From Candidatus Uhrbacteria bacterium RIFCSPLOWO2_02_FULL_48_12 (GTDB lineage Bacteria; Patescibacteriota; Patescibacteriia; GWA2-46-9), in NCBI GenBank assembly GCA_001791425.1, contig MGEP01000013.1, positions 1 through 10,896 of the forward strand: a stretch of DNA of 10,896 nucleotides, given 5' to 3'. Positions 1 through 7,134 of the stretch are shown here, one piece after another (the stretch's first letter is position 1; each line of letters begins with the position of its first letter). Both the position numbers and the translations under genes were made by a program. The notes under the pieces were generated by a model. The model made no database searches, was not told the DNA's origin, and saw nothing but the letters and a program-made list of their open reading frames with translations.

Positions 1-91
1 TAAACATCTTGGCTGCTCTTGTGTGCATAAGATTGGCTGGGTTAATTAATAGACCCTCTAGCCAATCATTATTTGCATTATTAATCAACAT
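1..91 (-). CDS. Possible 5' end of a leftward hypothetical gene (partial)
   Basis: The minus strand is open from an ATG at 91 to the left edge. It gives about 30 residues beginning MLINNANNDWLEGLLINPAN, with no stop. A GGGAG at 102-98 lies 6 nt upstream of this ATG, a good ribosome-binding spacing. A second in-frame ATG at 97 directly abuts that GGGAG and is less likely to be the start. The reading looks protein-like, with a Trp-Leu-Glu segment and a mix of hydrophobic and charged residues, but it is short and I recognise no family. It would be divergent from the ABC transporter operon. It could still be a chance open frame in AT-rich DNA. Confidence 0.35.
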   Translation of the reverse strand, partial: MLINNANNDWLEGLLINPANLMHTRAAKMF

Positions 92-97
92 CTTCAT

Positions 98-206
98 CTC
101 CCTATACTGTCAACTGTACCATAGGAGAGTGCATATACTTGAAGCCATAAGCTTTAAGATGTAAGCTATATTCATCATTCTTGATTCATAATTCCTGATT
201 TCCACA
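98..206. promoter_or_regulatory. Divergent upstream spacer of the ABC transporter operon
   Basis: This non-coding stretch lies between the possible leftward gene and the ABC ATPase. It holds short AT-rich repeats of AAGCT/TAAGC type (147-169) and ATTC/GATT words (172-200), the style seen in other spacers here. No convincing -35/-10 pair was found for the rightward operon, and no Shine-Dalgarno precedes the ATG at 207. A promoter is expected from context only. Confidence 0.25.
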
Positions 207-1541
207 ATGGCTACACCATTGATTAAAATTGATAAGGTTAGTGTCGTTTACGACAAGGGCAGACCCAGTGAAATGGTGGCTCTGAAAGGGATTAGTCTGG
301 AGATTTATCCCGAGGAGTATATTATTTTTTTTGGTCCCTCGGGCTGCGGCAAATCCACGCTTCTTTACACCATTGCCGGCTTGGAAGTGCCTGACAGCGG
401 GCGCATTATCGTGGATGGACGCGATTTGGCCGGCCTGTCTAAAAGCGATTTTGTGGCTTATCACCGCTCAAGAATGGGTATGGTGTTTCAGGCGTTTTAT
501 CTTATTTCTTCACTTTCAGTTTTAGATAACGTTATTTTGCCGCAGATGTTTTTGCAGGAGCGCGCTGTTAAACGCAAAGAGCGGGGCACGAAAGTTTTGG
601 AGCGCTTTGAGATCGCGAATCTCGCCAATCGTTTGCCCACGGAACTTTCCGGCGGACAGCAGCAGCGGGTGGCCATTTGCCGGGCGGTCATTAATGATCC
701 GCCCATGCTGTTTGCCGATGAACCGGTCGGCAACCTTGATTCGCGCTCGGCCGAAAAAGTGATGGATCTTTTATATGAGCTTAACACCAGAGACAAAAAG
801 ACCGTTATTTTGGTTACTCACGATTCGCGCTATCTTCATTACGCTCATCGTGTTTTTTATATGAAAGACGGCGAGCTGGTGCGCGAGGTGACAAATCCAG
901 AGCGCACGCAGGTCAGAGAAGAAAAAGTCCAGCCGTTCGTGGCCCATGCTCTGGCCGAGTTTGCCCGTTTTTATCCGCATCTTGACGAGGGCGACCTCAA
1001 GGCCAAATTTTTAAGCCACTATCTCATGGGCATTAAAGACGAAGAAGTGCAGGAACGTTTGGAGAGATTTATTCGCAAAAGGGTTAGCGGACAAATTAAC
1101 CGAGCGGATTTTATTTTGTCCTTGAATAAACCGTTTGCTGAAGGCGGCGTTGGACTTTACGAGCAAACCACTTTGCGTTTAGTGGATGAGGCAGATAAGA
1201 TTGTTGATGAATCTAAGTTTGTGCATGAAAAGTTTGAACATTTCCCCGAGAAGTACGACACCTTAGCGAGCGGGCTAGACAACGTTCGCAATAGTTTGTT
1301 GTCTGATTACGAAGGCAGTTTAACGCCGGAAGAATTAGATCGGTTTGATACGATTATCAAGGCGCGGTTAGAGGGTTCTATTGACCATAAACAGTTCAGA
1401 GAACTGCTCAACAAATCATGGAAGGAAGGCGGCCTTGGGCTTCACCATCAAACGGCTGAAAAATTTTCTACGCGACTGGAGCTCATGCTGATAGATTATC
1501 CCAAAGAAGTGGCGGTGGCGGCACCAGGAGACAGGAGCTAG
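207..1541 (+). CDS. ABC transporter ATP-binding protein (MacB/LolD type) with duplicated C-terminal extension
   Basis: This is the cytoplasmic ATPase of a type VII (MacB/LolD/FtsE-like) ABC system that would power the FtsX-type permease encoded next. Visible motifs are Walker A GPSGCGKST at residues 43-51, Q-loop Q95, signature LSGGQ at 147-151, Walker B LFADEP at 168-173 with catalytic E172, the D-loop NLDS at 176-179 and switch His205. The ATPase domain ends near residue 228, where LolD and MacB nucleotide-binding domains normally end. About 215 further residues follow. They contain two related units at roughly 281-333 and 376-428, each with the pattern I-x-K-x-R-x2-G-x-I...F...LNK...EGG-x-GL-x2-QT. 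I know of no function for this tail; it is charged, lacks membrane segments and may bind a partner. The start is the ATG at 207 and has no Shine-Dalgarno. The ATPase assignment is secure; the exported substrate is unknown. Confidence 0.93.
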   Translation: MATPLIKIDKVSVVYDKGRPSEMVALKGISLEIYPEEYIIFFGPSGCGKSTLLYTIAGLEVPDSGRIIVDGRDLAGLSKSDFVAYHRSRMGMVFQAFYLISSLSVLDNVILPQMFLQERAVKRKERGTKVLERFEIANLANRLPTELSGGQQQRVAICRAVINDPPMLFADEPVGNLDSRSAEKVMDLLYELNTRDKKTVILVTHDSRYLHYAHRVFYMKDGELVREVTNPERTQVREEKVQPFVAHALAEFARFYPHLDEGDLKAKFLSHYLMGIKDEEVQERLERFIRKRVSGQINRADFILSLNKPFAEGGVGLYEQTTLRLVDEADKIVDESKFVHEKFEHFPEKYDTLASGLDNVRNSLLSDYEGSLTPEELDRFDTIIKARLEGSIDHKQFRELLNKSWKEGGLGLHHQTAEKFSTRLELMLIDYPKEVAVAAPGDRS

Positions 1542-1603
1542 GCGTTAGGAATTAGCTTCTTAGTTTGTAGGTTGTAGTGCTATTATCCTAATAAGCTAAC
1601 GCC
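1541..1603. repeat. Small hairpin just after the ABC ATPase stop
   Basis: GGCGTTAG at 1541-1548 pairs with CTAACGCC at 1596-1603. Inside it, TTAGCTTCTTAG pairs with CTAATAAGCTAA with one mismatch, competing partly with the outer stem. It begins on the last base of the stop codon. No U-run follows, so it is not a classical Rho-independent terminator. It may stabilise or attenuate the ATPase message ahead of the permease gene. Confidence 0.5.
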
Positions 1604-1617
1604 TAATAAGCTAGTAT

Positions 1618-1829
1618 ATGCCCCGCAAGACAACATCCGCATAGCTGGCAAAATCTCTATATGTTAAAGGGGTGAATGGCAACAAATCACAGCTCATGTC
1701 ATCATCATATTCTGCAATCATAGCCAGCCATAAAAAAATATTCTATGAATTTTATCAGTTATCATTTACGCAATAGTCAAAGATTACCGTATCCAAGTTT
1801 ATATTTGCGGATGTTGCTCTGCGGGGTAT
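1618..1829. repeat. Foldback element between ABC ATPase and permease genes
   Basis: Inverted arms lie at 1618-1641 and 1806-1829. The inner 11 bp are perfect (CAACATCCGCA / TGCGGATGTTG). The outer CCCCGCA / TGCGGGG 7 bp are also perfect, with a few mismatches between the two blocks. The arms enclose about 164 bases of clearly AT-richer DNA. The right arm runs into the permease start codon at 1828. No transposase is present. An open frame at 1672-1776 (GTG start, 34 codons) and a 15-codon ATG frame at 1676-1723, preceded by AAAGGGG, lie inside; neither resembles a known protein. The element could be a non-autonomous, MITE-like insertion or a structured leader of the permease message. The inverted repeat is directly visible; mobility is inference. 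Confidence 0.6.
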
Positions 1830-3063
1830 GATGCGTACTACTGATCTACTTCGTCTCTCCACCCGAATGTTCAAGACGCGGCCCTTGAGGACGAGCTTGA
1901 CCATTCTTGGTGTGGGCGTTGGCATTGGGGCTATTCTTTTTTTGGTATCCTTGGGCTATGGCATGCAGACTTTACTGCTTGAGAAGATTACTACTTCGGA
2001 GTCTTTGCTAAGCTTGGATGTCAATCCGCCGGAATCCGGCATTATTCATCTTGGCAAAAAACAAATTGCGGCCTTTGCCGCTCTGGACCACGTGAAAGAG
2101 GTGAGTCCAGTCGCGAATATTCCGGCGCAAATTTCTCTCAATGAATTTACCGGTGACGCTTTGGCGAACGTTATTAAACCCTCGTATTTTCGTTTGTCTG
2201 GAGCGGAGCCGATGGTTGGTCGGTTCTTTTTAGAGCCGGACCGATTAGGAGGGAGCGGCGAGAAAGGGAAGATGGTGATTACTTCAACGGTCGCAAAACT
2301 TTTTAACATTAAGCCCGGGTCAGCCGTCGGGCAGAAATTATCAGTGACTCTCTTTTTTAGCCCTATTGAGGAGGCCGCGGATGGTACGACCAGTACGAGC
2401 GGTTCGGTGGTAGAGAAGCGAGCGGAATTTGAGGTTATTGGCGTAATTGAGAATAACATCTCCAGCTTGATTTATATTGATGTCGGCGATGTGCCGGATT
2501 TGCCTATTGCTGAATACGCCCAGGCCAAAGTGAGAGTGGAATCAATGGAGTTTTTGGATCCGGTGCGCGAACAGGTTAAAGAAATGGGATTTTCTGTATT
2601 TGCTCTTTCGGACACGATTGCCGAAGCCAATAAAATTTTTAAAGCTATTCAGGTCATCTTGGCGCTCTTTGGCATTGTGGCTTTGCTGGTGGCGGCGATT
2701 GGCATGTTTAACACCGTGACCATCGCCTTGTTGGAGCGCACTCAGGAAATAGGAATTATGAAAGCCATTGGCGCCGGAGCCAGCGATATTTTGATTATGT
2801 TTTTGACCGAGTCAGCTTTGATGGGATTTTTGGGCGGCGTTTCCGGCGTGATTTTGGGTTATACCGGCGGAGAGATATTCAATTTCATTCTGAACATTTT
2901 AGCTTCGCGATTAGGCGGGAAATCCATGAACCTGTTTGTTCGCCCGTTATGGTTCATAATGAGTATAATTATTTTTTCCACGGTGGTCGGATTTTTAACA
3001 GGCGTTTTGCCGGCGCGGCGGGCGGCCAAATTGAAAACTCTGGAAGCATTGCGCTATAAGTGA
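1828..3063 (+). CDS. FtsX-type ABC transporter permease (MacB-like)
   Basis: This 411-residue inner-membrane subunit partners the upstream ATPase. It has the four-helix layout of MacB, LolC and FtsX permeases. A basic N-terminus (residues 3-21) leads into TM1 at about 22-44. A large extracytoplasmic MacB_PCD-like domain spans about 45-265. TM2 lies at about 269-297, followed by the coupling helix with ERTQEIGIMKAIGA (about 302-315). TM3 is at 320-350, TM4 at 373-395, and a basic PARRAAKLKTLEALRYK tail ends the protein. MacB-type permeases transmit ATP hydrolysis mechanically to periplasmic or surface partners instead of forming a channel. No MacA-like adaptor gene is in the window. The start could be the ATG at 1828 or 1831; both lie in or next to the inverted-repeat arm, and GCGGGG at 1821-1826 sits too close to be a good ribosome site. 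Confidence 0.9.
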   Translation: MMRTTDLLRLSTRMFKTRPLRTSLTILGVGVGIGAILFLVSLGYGMQTLLLEKITTSESLLSLDVNPPESGIIHLGKKQIAAFAALDHVKEVSPVANIPAQISLNEFTGDALANVIKPSYFRLSGAEPMVGRFFLEPDRLGGSGEKGKMVITSTVAKLFNIKPGSAVGQKLSVTLFFSPIEEAADGTTSTSGSVVEKRAEFEVIGVIENNISSLIYIDVGDVPDLPIAEYAQAKVRVESMEFLDPVREQVKEMGFSVFALSDTIAEANKIFKAIQVILALFGIVALLVAAIGMFNTVTIALLERTQEIGIMKAIGAGASDILIMFLTESALMGFLGGVSGVILGYTGGEIFNFILNILASRLGGKSMNLFVRPLWFIMSIIIFSTVVGFLTGVLPARRAAKLKTLEALRYK

Positions 3064-3089
3064 TTTATTAATATTATAATTACAAGCTT

Positions 3090-3386
3090 ATGATTAATAA
3101 CATGCCCGCGCCGCAAGCTGAACTGAACAAAAAGACGACCTCGTTGCGTCTGGAGATATTAGAAAAAATACAAACTCTGGTGGCGGCAGGCCTTGGATTG
3201 GTGGCGGCCCTGGCTTGGAATGACGCTATTCAAAGTTTGTTTGCGGCTATTTTCGGTGTTCACTCCAGCTTAATCGCCAAATTTCTTTACGCTTTTATAA
3301 TCACGGCGTTGGTCGTATACATAACACTGCGCTTGAGCCGCCTCATTAACCGTTTGCAAAATACAGATGATAAAGATTCTGTTTAG
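3090..3386 (+). CDS. Small two-helix membrane protein, DUF5654-like
   Basis: This 98-residue protein has an amphipathic N-terminal helix (about 14-30), a hydrophobic segment containing the AALAWNDAIQ motif (about 30-57) and a second membrane span at about 61-82 followed by a basic end. Small size, two spans and the ALAWNDA signature fit the DUF5654 family, whose function is not known. This is recognition from memory, not a search. The frame ends 20 bases inside murJ (overlap 3367-3386), so the two are probably translationally coupled. An alternative start is Met5 at 3102. No Shine-Dalgarno precedes either start. Confidence 0.75.
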   Translation: MINNMPAPQAELNKKTTSLRLEILEKIQTLVAAGLGLVAALAWNDAIQSLFAAIFGVHSSLIAKFLYAFIITALVVYITLRLSRLINRLQNTDDKDSV

Positions 3387-5001
3387 GCGGTGGCTGACGC
3401 GGCCGAGTATTAGCATTACCGGCGCGGCCGCGGTTATTGCCGCGGCAAGTTTTATGAGCCGCCTCCTCGGCGTTTTTCGCGATCGCGTTTTAGCCGGTCA
3501 GTTTGGCGCGGGGGAGAGCTTGGATGTGTATTACGCGGCTTTTCGGGTGCCTGATTTAATTTATAATTTGCTGATTGTCGGGGCCTTGTCAGCCGGATTT
3601 ATTCCGGTCTTTGTGGCTACTCGCAAGAGAAGCCAAGAGGGAGAAGCAGAGGCCTGGCGGCTGACCAACGCTTTTTTAACGACGACTTTTGTCAGCTTGC
3701 TTATCATCTGCGCTTTGGGCGCCATTTTTATTAAGCAGATTGTTCCTATGGTCACGCCCGGTTTTTCTTCAGAAAAAACAGCGGCGGTGGCGGCGCTTAG
3801 CCGCATTATGTTCTTGTCACCCTTACTTTTGGGGATTTCCGCCGTGGTGGGCGGCGTACTGCAGTCTTTTCGCAATTTTTTTGTTTTCAGTTTGGCGCCA
3901 ATTTTTTATAACATTGGTATTATTATTGGGGCCCTGGTGTTTGTTCCGTGGCTTGGCTTGACTGGCTTGGCTTGGGGCGTAGTTTTGGGAGCGGCTTTGC
4001 ATTTGGCCGTTCAGCTGCCAGCCGCCATTAGACTTGGCTGGCCTATTGGCTGGGCGTGGGATCTTCGCGATAAGGGTCTTAGATCAATTTGGCGGCTCAC
4101 CGTGCCGCGCACGTTGTCTTTGGGTGTTACGCAGATGAATTTATTAATCCTCACCATTATCGCTTCTTATCTCGCAAGCGGCAGTGTGGCTGTTTTTAAC
4201 TTAGCCACAAATCTTTATATGCTGCCCGTGGCCACCGTGGGCATTGCCTATGCCCTGGCTGTGTTCCCAACTCTCTCGGAAAAAGCGGCTATGGACAATT
4301 GGGCGGGGTTTAAGGATTCTTTGCGGGAAACGGTTCAGCACGCGTTTTTTTTCATTGTGCCGTCTACTGTTTTGCTGCTGCTGCTTCGGGCGCAAATTGT
4401 TCGCGCCGTGCTTGGCAGCGGCGCCTTTGACTGGACAGACACGGTGCTCACCTTTGAAACTTTGCGTTTTTTGACGTATAGTCTTTTTGCTCAAGCGCTG
4501 ATTCCGATTTTGGCGAGGGCCTTCTATGCTTGCCAAAATACGATGACGCCGCTGGTGGTCGGAGTGGCTGGCGATTTTGTGACAATATTTTTTGGTTTTG
4601 TTTTGGTGGGGTCTTATGGCATTATGGGCTTGGCCGCCGCTTTTTCTATTGGGTCAATTGTGCAGGTGCTGGGTCTCTGGCTGGCTCTTAGATGGCGAGT
4701 CGGTAAATTGGGCGAAGGGCATCTCTTGGAAGCGCTTTGGTCTTTTACTTTGGCCGGTCTGGTTATGGCTTTTGTCACCCAAGGCGTCAAAACCGGTTTG
4801 GGACAACTCTTGGGCACGACCACCCTCTTAGATATAGTACTGCAAGGGGGCCTGGCTGGTCTGGCTGGCCTCATCACTTACGCGGCTATTCTTTATCTTA
4901 GAGAATCAGAAGAGCTGGATGAATTAATGGCGTCATGGCGCTGGCGTCCGGCGGCTATTGAAATCAGTCAGGAAGGATTGGATGAAGGAGAAGGAATCTA
5001 A
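3367..5001 (+). CDS. murJ: Lipid II flippase MurJ (MviN family)
   Basis: This 544-residue multi-spanning protein of the MOP superfamily moves lipid-linked peptidoglycan precursor across the inner membrane. The N-terminal signature SRLLGVFRDRVLAGQFG (about 31-47) and the following LDVYYAAFRVPDL block are typical MurJ. At least a dozen hydrophobic spans follow through about residue 523, ending in an acidic tail. By a remembered alignment with E. coli MurJ, Arg18, Arg24 and Asp39 are kept as R32, R38 and D53. Arg52 and Arg270, reported as important in the central cavity, appear as Y66 and N282. The start is the ATG at 3367, inside the preceding gene. A lipid flippase of a related kind for another polyprenyl-linked substrate cannot be excluded. 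Confidence 0.9.
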   Translation: MIKILFRRWLTRPSISITGAAAVIAAASFMSRLLGVFRDRVLAGQFGAGESLDVYYAAFRVPDLIYNLLIVGALSAGFIPVFVATRKRSQEGEAEAWRLTNAFLTTTFVSLLIICALGAIFIKQIVPMVTPGFSSEKTAAVAALSRIMFLSPLLLGISAVVGGVLQSFRNFFVFSLAPIFYNIGIIIGALVFVPWLGLTGLAWGVVLGAALHLAVQLPAAIRLGWPIGWAWDLRDKGLRSIWRLTVPRTLSLGVTQMNLLILTIIASYLASGSVAVFNLATNLYMLPVATVGIAYALAVFPTLSEKAAMDNWAGFKDSLRETVQHAFFFIVPSTVLLLLLRAQIVRAVLGSGAFDWTDTVLTFETLRFLTYSLFAQALIPILARAFYACQNTMTPLVVGVAGDFVTIFFGFVLVGSYGIMGLAAAFSIGSIVQVLGLWLALRWRVGKLGEGHLLEALWSFTLAGLVMAFVTQGVKTGLGQLLGTTTLLDIVLQGGLAGLAGLITYAAILYLRESEELDELMASWRWRPAAIEISQEGLDEGEGI

Positions 5002-5038
5002 AAAACTCATAACGCAGAACTTATAACTCAAAACTGTA
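5002..5038 (+). repeat. Short repeat-bearing leader upstream of lepA
   Basis: The spacer between murJ and lepA has no Shine-Dalgarno. Bases 5008-5028 match 18 of 21 bases at 9926-9946, inside the P12 expansion of rnpB, on the same strand. It also contains two internal ATAAC copies. Confidence 0.5.
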
Positions 5039-6823
5039 ATGGCCATCACACATATCCGTAATTTCTGTATTATCGCCCATATTGATCACGGCAAGAGCAC
5101 GCTCGCGGATCGGCTTTTGGAGATTACTAATACGGTGCCAAAAAGAATCATGAGAGAACAGATGCTGGACACTATGGATCTTGAGCGTGAACGCGGTATT
5201 ACCATTAAGCTTCAGCCGGTGCGGCTTGATTATGGCGGCTATGTCTTGAATTTAATTGATACGCCGGGTCATGTTGATTTTACTTATGAGGTATCTCGAT
5301 CATTGGCCGCCGTGGAAGGAGCAATCTTATTGGTGGACGCCTCGCAGGGAGTAGAAGCGCAGACCTTGGGTAATCTTTATTTGGCCATGGAGCAGGGTGT
5401 TACCATTATTCCGGTCATCAATAAAATTGATTTAGCAAACGCGGACGTGGAGCGAACAAGGCGTGAAATAATGCAGTTGTTGGGGTGTGAGCCAAAAGAT
5501 ATTCTGGCGGTTTCAGCTAAAACTGGAGAAGGTGTGCTGGCCGTTATTGAGGCGATCAAAGACCGAGTGCCACCGCCCGCGGGCAAAGAGACAGCCGGGT
5601 TTAGGGCTTTGATTTTTGATTCACAGTTTGACGAATATCAGGGAGTGGTTGCTTATGTGCGAGTGGTGGATGGCCGGATAAGAGCTCCGGCAAAAATATG
5701 TTTTAGCGCGACTAAAGCCGTTAGCGAAGCGCTGGAGGTCGGTATTTTTAAGCCACAGCGCCTTGGGCAAAATAGTCTAGAAGCTGGCGAGATTGGTTAT
5801 ATTGTTACTGGTCTTAAGGATGTGCGGCAATGCCGGGTGGGGGACACGATTATGTCTTTTGGTGATCGCGAGACAGCCCCCTTGATTGGTTATCGTGAAG
5901 CCAAGCCCATGGTTTTTGCCGGATTTTTTCCGGCCGTGGGCGACCAATATGAGCTTTTGCATAAAGCTCTTGACCGTTTAAAATTGAGCGACGCCGCTTT
6001 GGTGTTTGATCCAGAGCATTCATCGGCTCTTGGCTTTGGCTGGCGCGTGGGCTGTTTGGGGCTGCTGCATTTGGAAATTACCCAAGAGAGAATTAGGCGA
6101 GAATTTGGCCTGGAGCTCACGGTCACTGCTCCCAGCGTCGCTTATCAGCTTTGGGTCAAGGGCTCTCATCGGTCAATCATAATTAAAAGTCCGCTTGATC
6201 TTCCGGAGCAGAGCCGTATTGAGCGCCTGGAAGAACCGTGGGTGCGGCTGGACATTATTTCTCCAAAGGATTACGTCGGCGGTATTATGCAATTAGTGGC
6301 AAGCAAGCGCGGAGAATATTTGAATACAGAATATTTGGACGATCGCGCCATTCTTCACTATCGTTTGCCGCTGGCTTCACTCCTCGTGGATTTTTATGAT
6401 AAACTTAAAAGCACGAGCGCCGGCTATGCCTCCATGGATTATCAGTTTGACGGATACCGACCAGCCAATGTGGTGCGCTTGGATGTTTTGATTGCTGACG
6501 AGCCGGCCGAGGCCTTGTCGCAGATTGTCTATCGCGACGCCGCTTACGAGAGAGGCCGGCAGGTGGTGGGCATATTAAAATCAACTTTGCCTAGACAGCA
6601 GTTTGAAGTAAAAATTCAGGCGGCTGTCGGCGGCAAGATTTTGGCGGCGGAACGCTTGTCGGCTCTGCGAAAGGACGTCACCGCTAAATTGTATGGGGGT
6701 GACGTGACCCGCAAGCAGAAACTCCTAAAAAAACAAAAGAAAGGAAAAAAACGGTTATCAGAACAAGGTCGCGGCCGCGTCCCCATTCCACCGACAGCAT
6801 ATTTGAGTATTCTCAAGCAGTAA
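5039..6823 (+). CDS. lepA: Elongation factor 4 (LepA), ribosome-associated GTPase
   Basis: LepA is a cytoplasmic translational GTPase that binds the ribosome and affects elongation or initiation and ribosome assembly. The 594 residues compare with 599 in E. coli. G-domain motifs are complete: G1 AHIDHGKST at 13-21 (with the His-Gly-Lys of the family), G2 ERGITIK at 51-57, G3 DTPGH at 74-78, G4 NKID at 128-131 and G5 SAK at 159-161. Domain II, the EF-G-like III and V domains and the LepA-specific C-terminal domain follow; the C-terminus retains the KKQKKGKKRL basic stretch and ends PPTAYLSILKQ, as in the family. The start ATG at 5039 gives the expected N-terminus (IRNFCIIAHIDHGKST). It lies 37 bases after murJ and is probably cotranscribed. 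Confidence 0.97.
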   Translation: MAITHIRNFCIIAHIDHGKSTLADRLLEITNTVPKRIMREQMLDTMDLERERGITIKLQPVRLDYGGYVLNLIDTPGHVDFTYEVSRSLAAVEGAILLVDASQGVEAQTLGNLYLAMEQGVTIIPVINKIDLANADVERTRREIMQLLGCEPKDILAVSAKTGEGVLAVIEAIKDRVPPPAGKETAGFRALIFDSQFDEYQGVVAYVRVVDGRIRAPAKICFSATKAVSEALEVGIFKPQRLGQNSLEAGEIGYIVTGLKDVRQCRVGDTIMSFGDRETAPLIGYREAKPMVFAGFFPAVGDQYELLHKALDRLKLSDAALVFDPEHSSALGFGWRVGCLGLLHLEITQERIRREFGLELTVTAPSVAYQLWVKGSHRSIIIKSPLDLPEQSRIERLEEPWVRLDIISPKDYVGGIMQLVASKRGEYLNTEYLDDRAILHYRLPLASLLVDFYDKLKSTSAGYASMDYQFDGYRPANVVRLDVLIADEPAEALSQIVYRDAAYERGRQVVGILKSTLPRQQFEVKIQAAVGGKILAAERLSALRKDVTAKLYGGDVTRKQKLLKKQKKGKKRLSEQGRGRVPIPPTAYLSILKQ

Positions 6824-6849
6824 TACCCCGTTAGAATAATCTTCAATAT

Positions 6850-7005
6850 CTAATCTCTAAGTGCCCAATGTCCAAGCTCCAATGACTAATTATACTTACG
6901 GAATTACGAAACAATACGAAAGGTACGAAAATTGTCCGTTTCCGCAATCAACGATATTTCGTATATTCGTATGATTTCGTATTTTCGTATGGCTTTAGAG
7001 ATTAG
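6850..7005. repeat. Long imperfect hairpin filling the lepA-recJ spacer
   Basis: CTAATCTCTAA at 6850-6860 pairs perfectly with TTAGAGATTAG at 6995-7005. An inner pair of arms, 6897-6930 and 6957-6989, is built from TACGAAA/TTTCGTA units in matching register, with several mismatches. The loop is 6931-6956. The spacer from 6824 to 7026 contains little else. The hairpin has no U-run after it. It may be a foldback repeat, or may separate the lepA and recJ parts of a transcript. The word AGATTAGTG at 6999-7007 recurs in the rnpB hairpins. Confidence 0.65.
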
Positions 7006-7026
7006 TGCTTAGAAATTACTGATAAT

Positions 7027-7134
7027 ATGAGCAAGAGATCACGTAAAATTCAGCGAGTCATCTGGATTGCCTTAAATGTCTTGGTGATTTTAGGCATGGT
7101 GGCGTTTATCGTTTTGCCCAATGGAGGTTTCTAA
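7027..7134 (+). CDS. 35-residue single-pass membrane protein overlapping recJ
   Basis: This short frame is MSKRSRKIQRVIWIALNV followed by a continuous hydrophobic run to VLPNGGF. A strongly basic N-terminus (six Lys/Arg in the first ten residues) followed by one membrane span of about 20 residues (12-31) suggests an inner-membrane miniprotein with the N-terminus inside. Its last 14 bases overlap the recJ start (7121), which favours translational coupling. No Shine-Dalgarno is visible. I cannot name a family, and nothing indicates its function. The composition is too regular to be noise, but expression is unproven. Confidence 0.6.
   Translation: MSKRSRKIQRVIWIALNVLVILGMVAFIVLPNGGF

Noticed and set aside
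1618..1829. Foldback considered as a complete insertion sequence
   Set aside because: It is only about 212 bp with no transposase frame and no clear target-site duplication.
2046..2459. A 137-codon minus-strand open frame
   Set aside because: It is a shadow of the well-supported FtsX-type permease; its translation has no recognisable domain.
6816..6840. ACCCCG near the lepA stop considered as a terminator stem
   Set aside because: No complementary strand lies nearby and no U-run follows.
6897..6989. TACGAAA repeats considered as a CRISPR array
   Set aside because: Units are only about 7 nt, spacers are too short and irregular, and half of the units are inverted, giving a hairpin instead of direct repeats.
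7123..7127. GGAGG considered as the recJ ribosome-binding site for a later start
   Set aside because: No start codon in the recJ frame occurs within 5-12 nt; the next candidate, TTG at 7151, is too far away.
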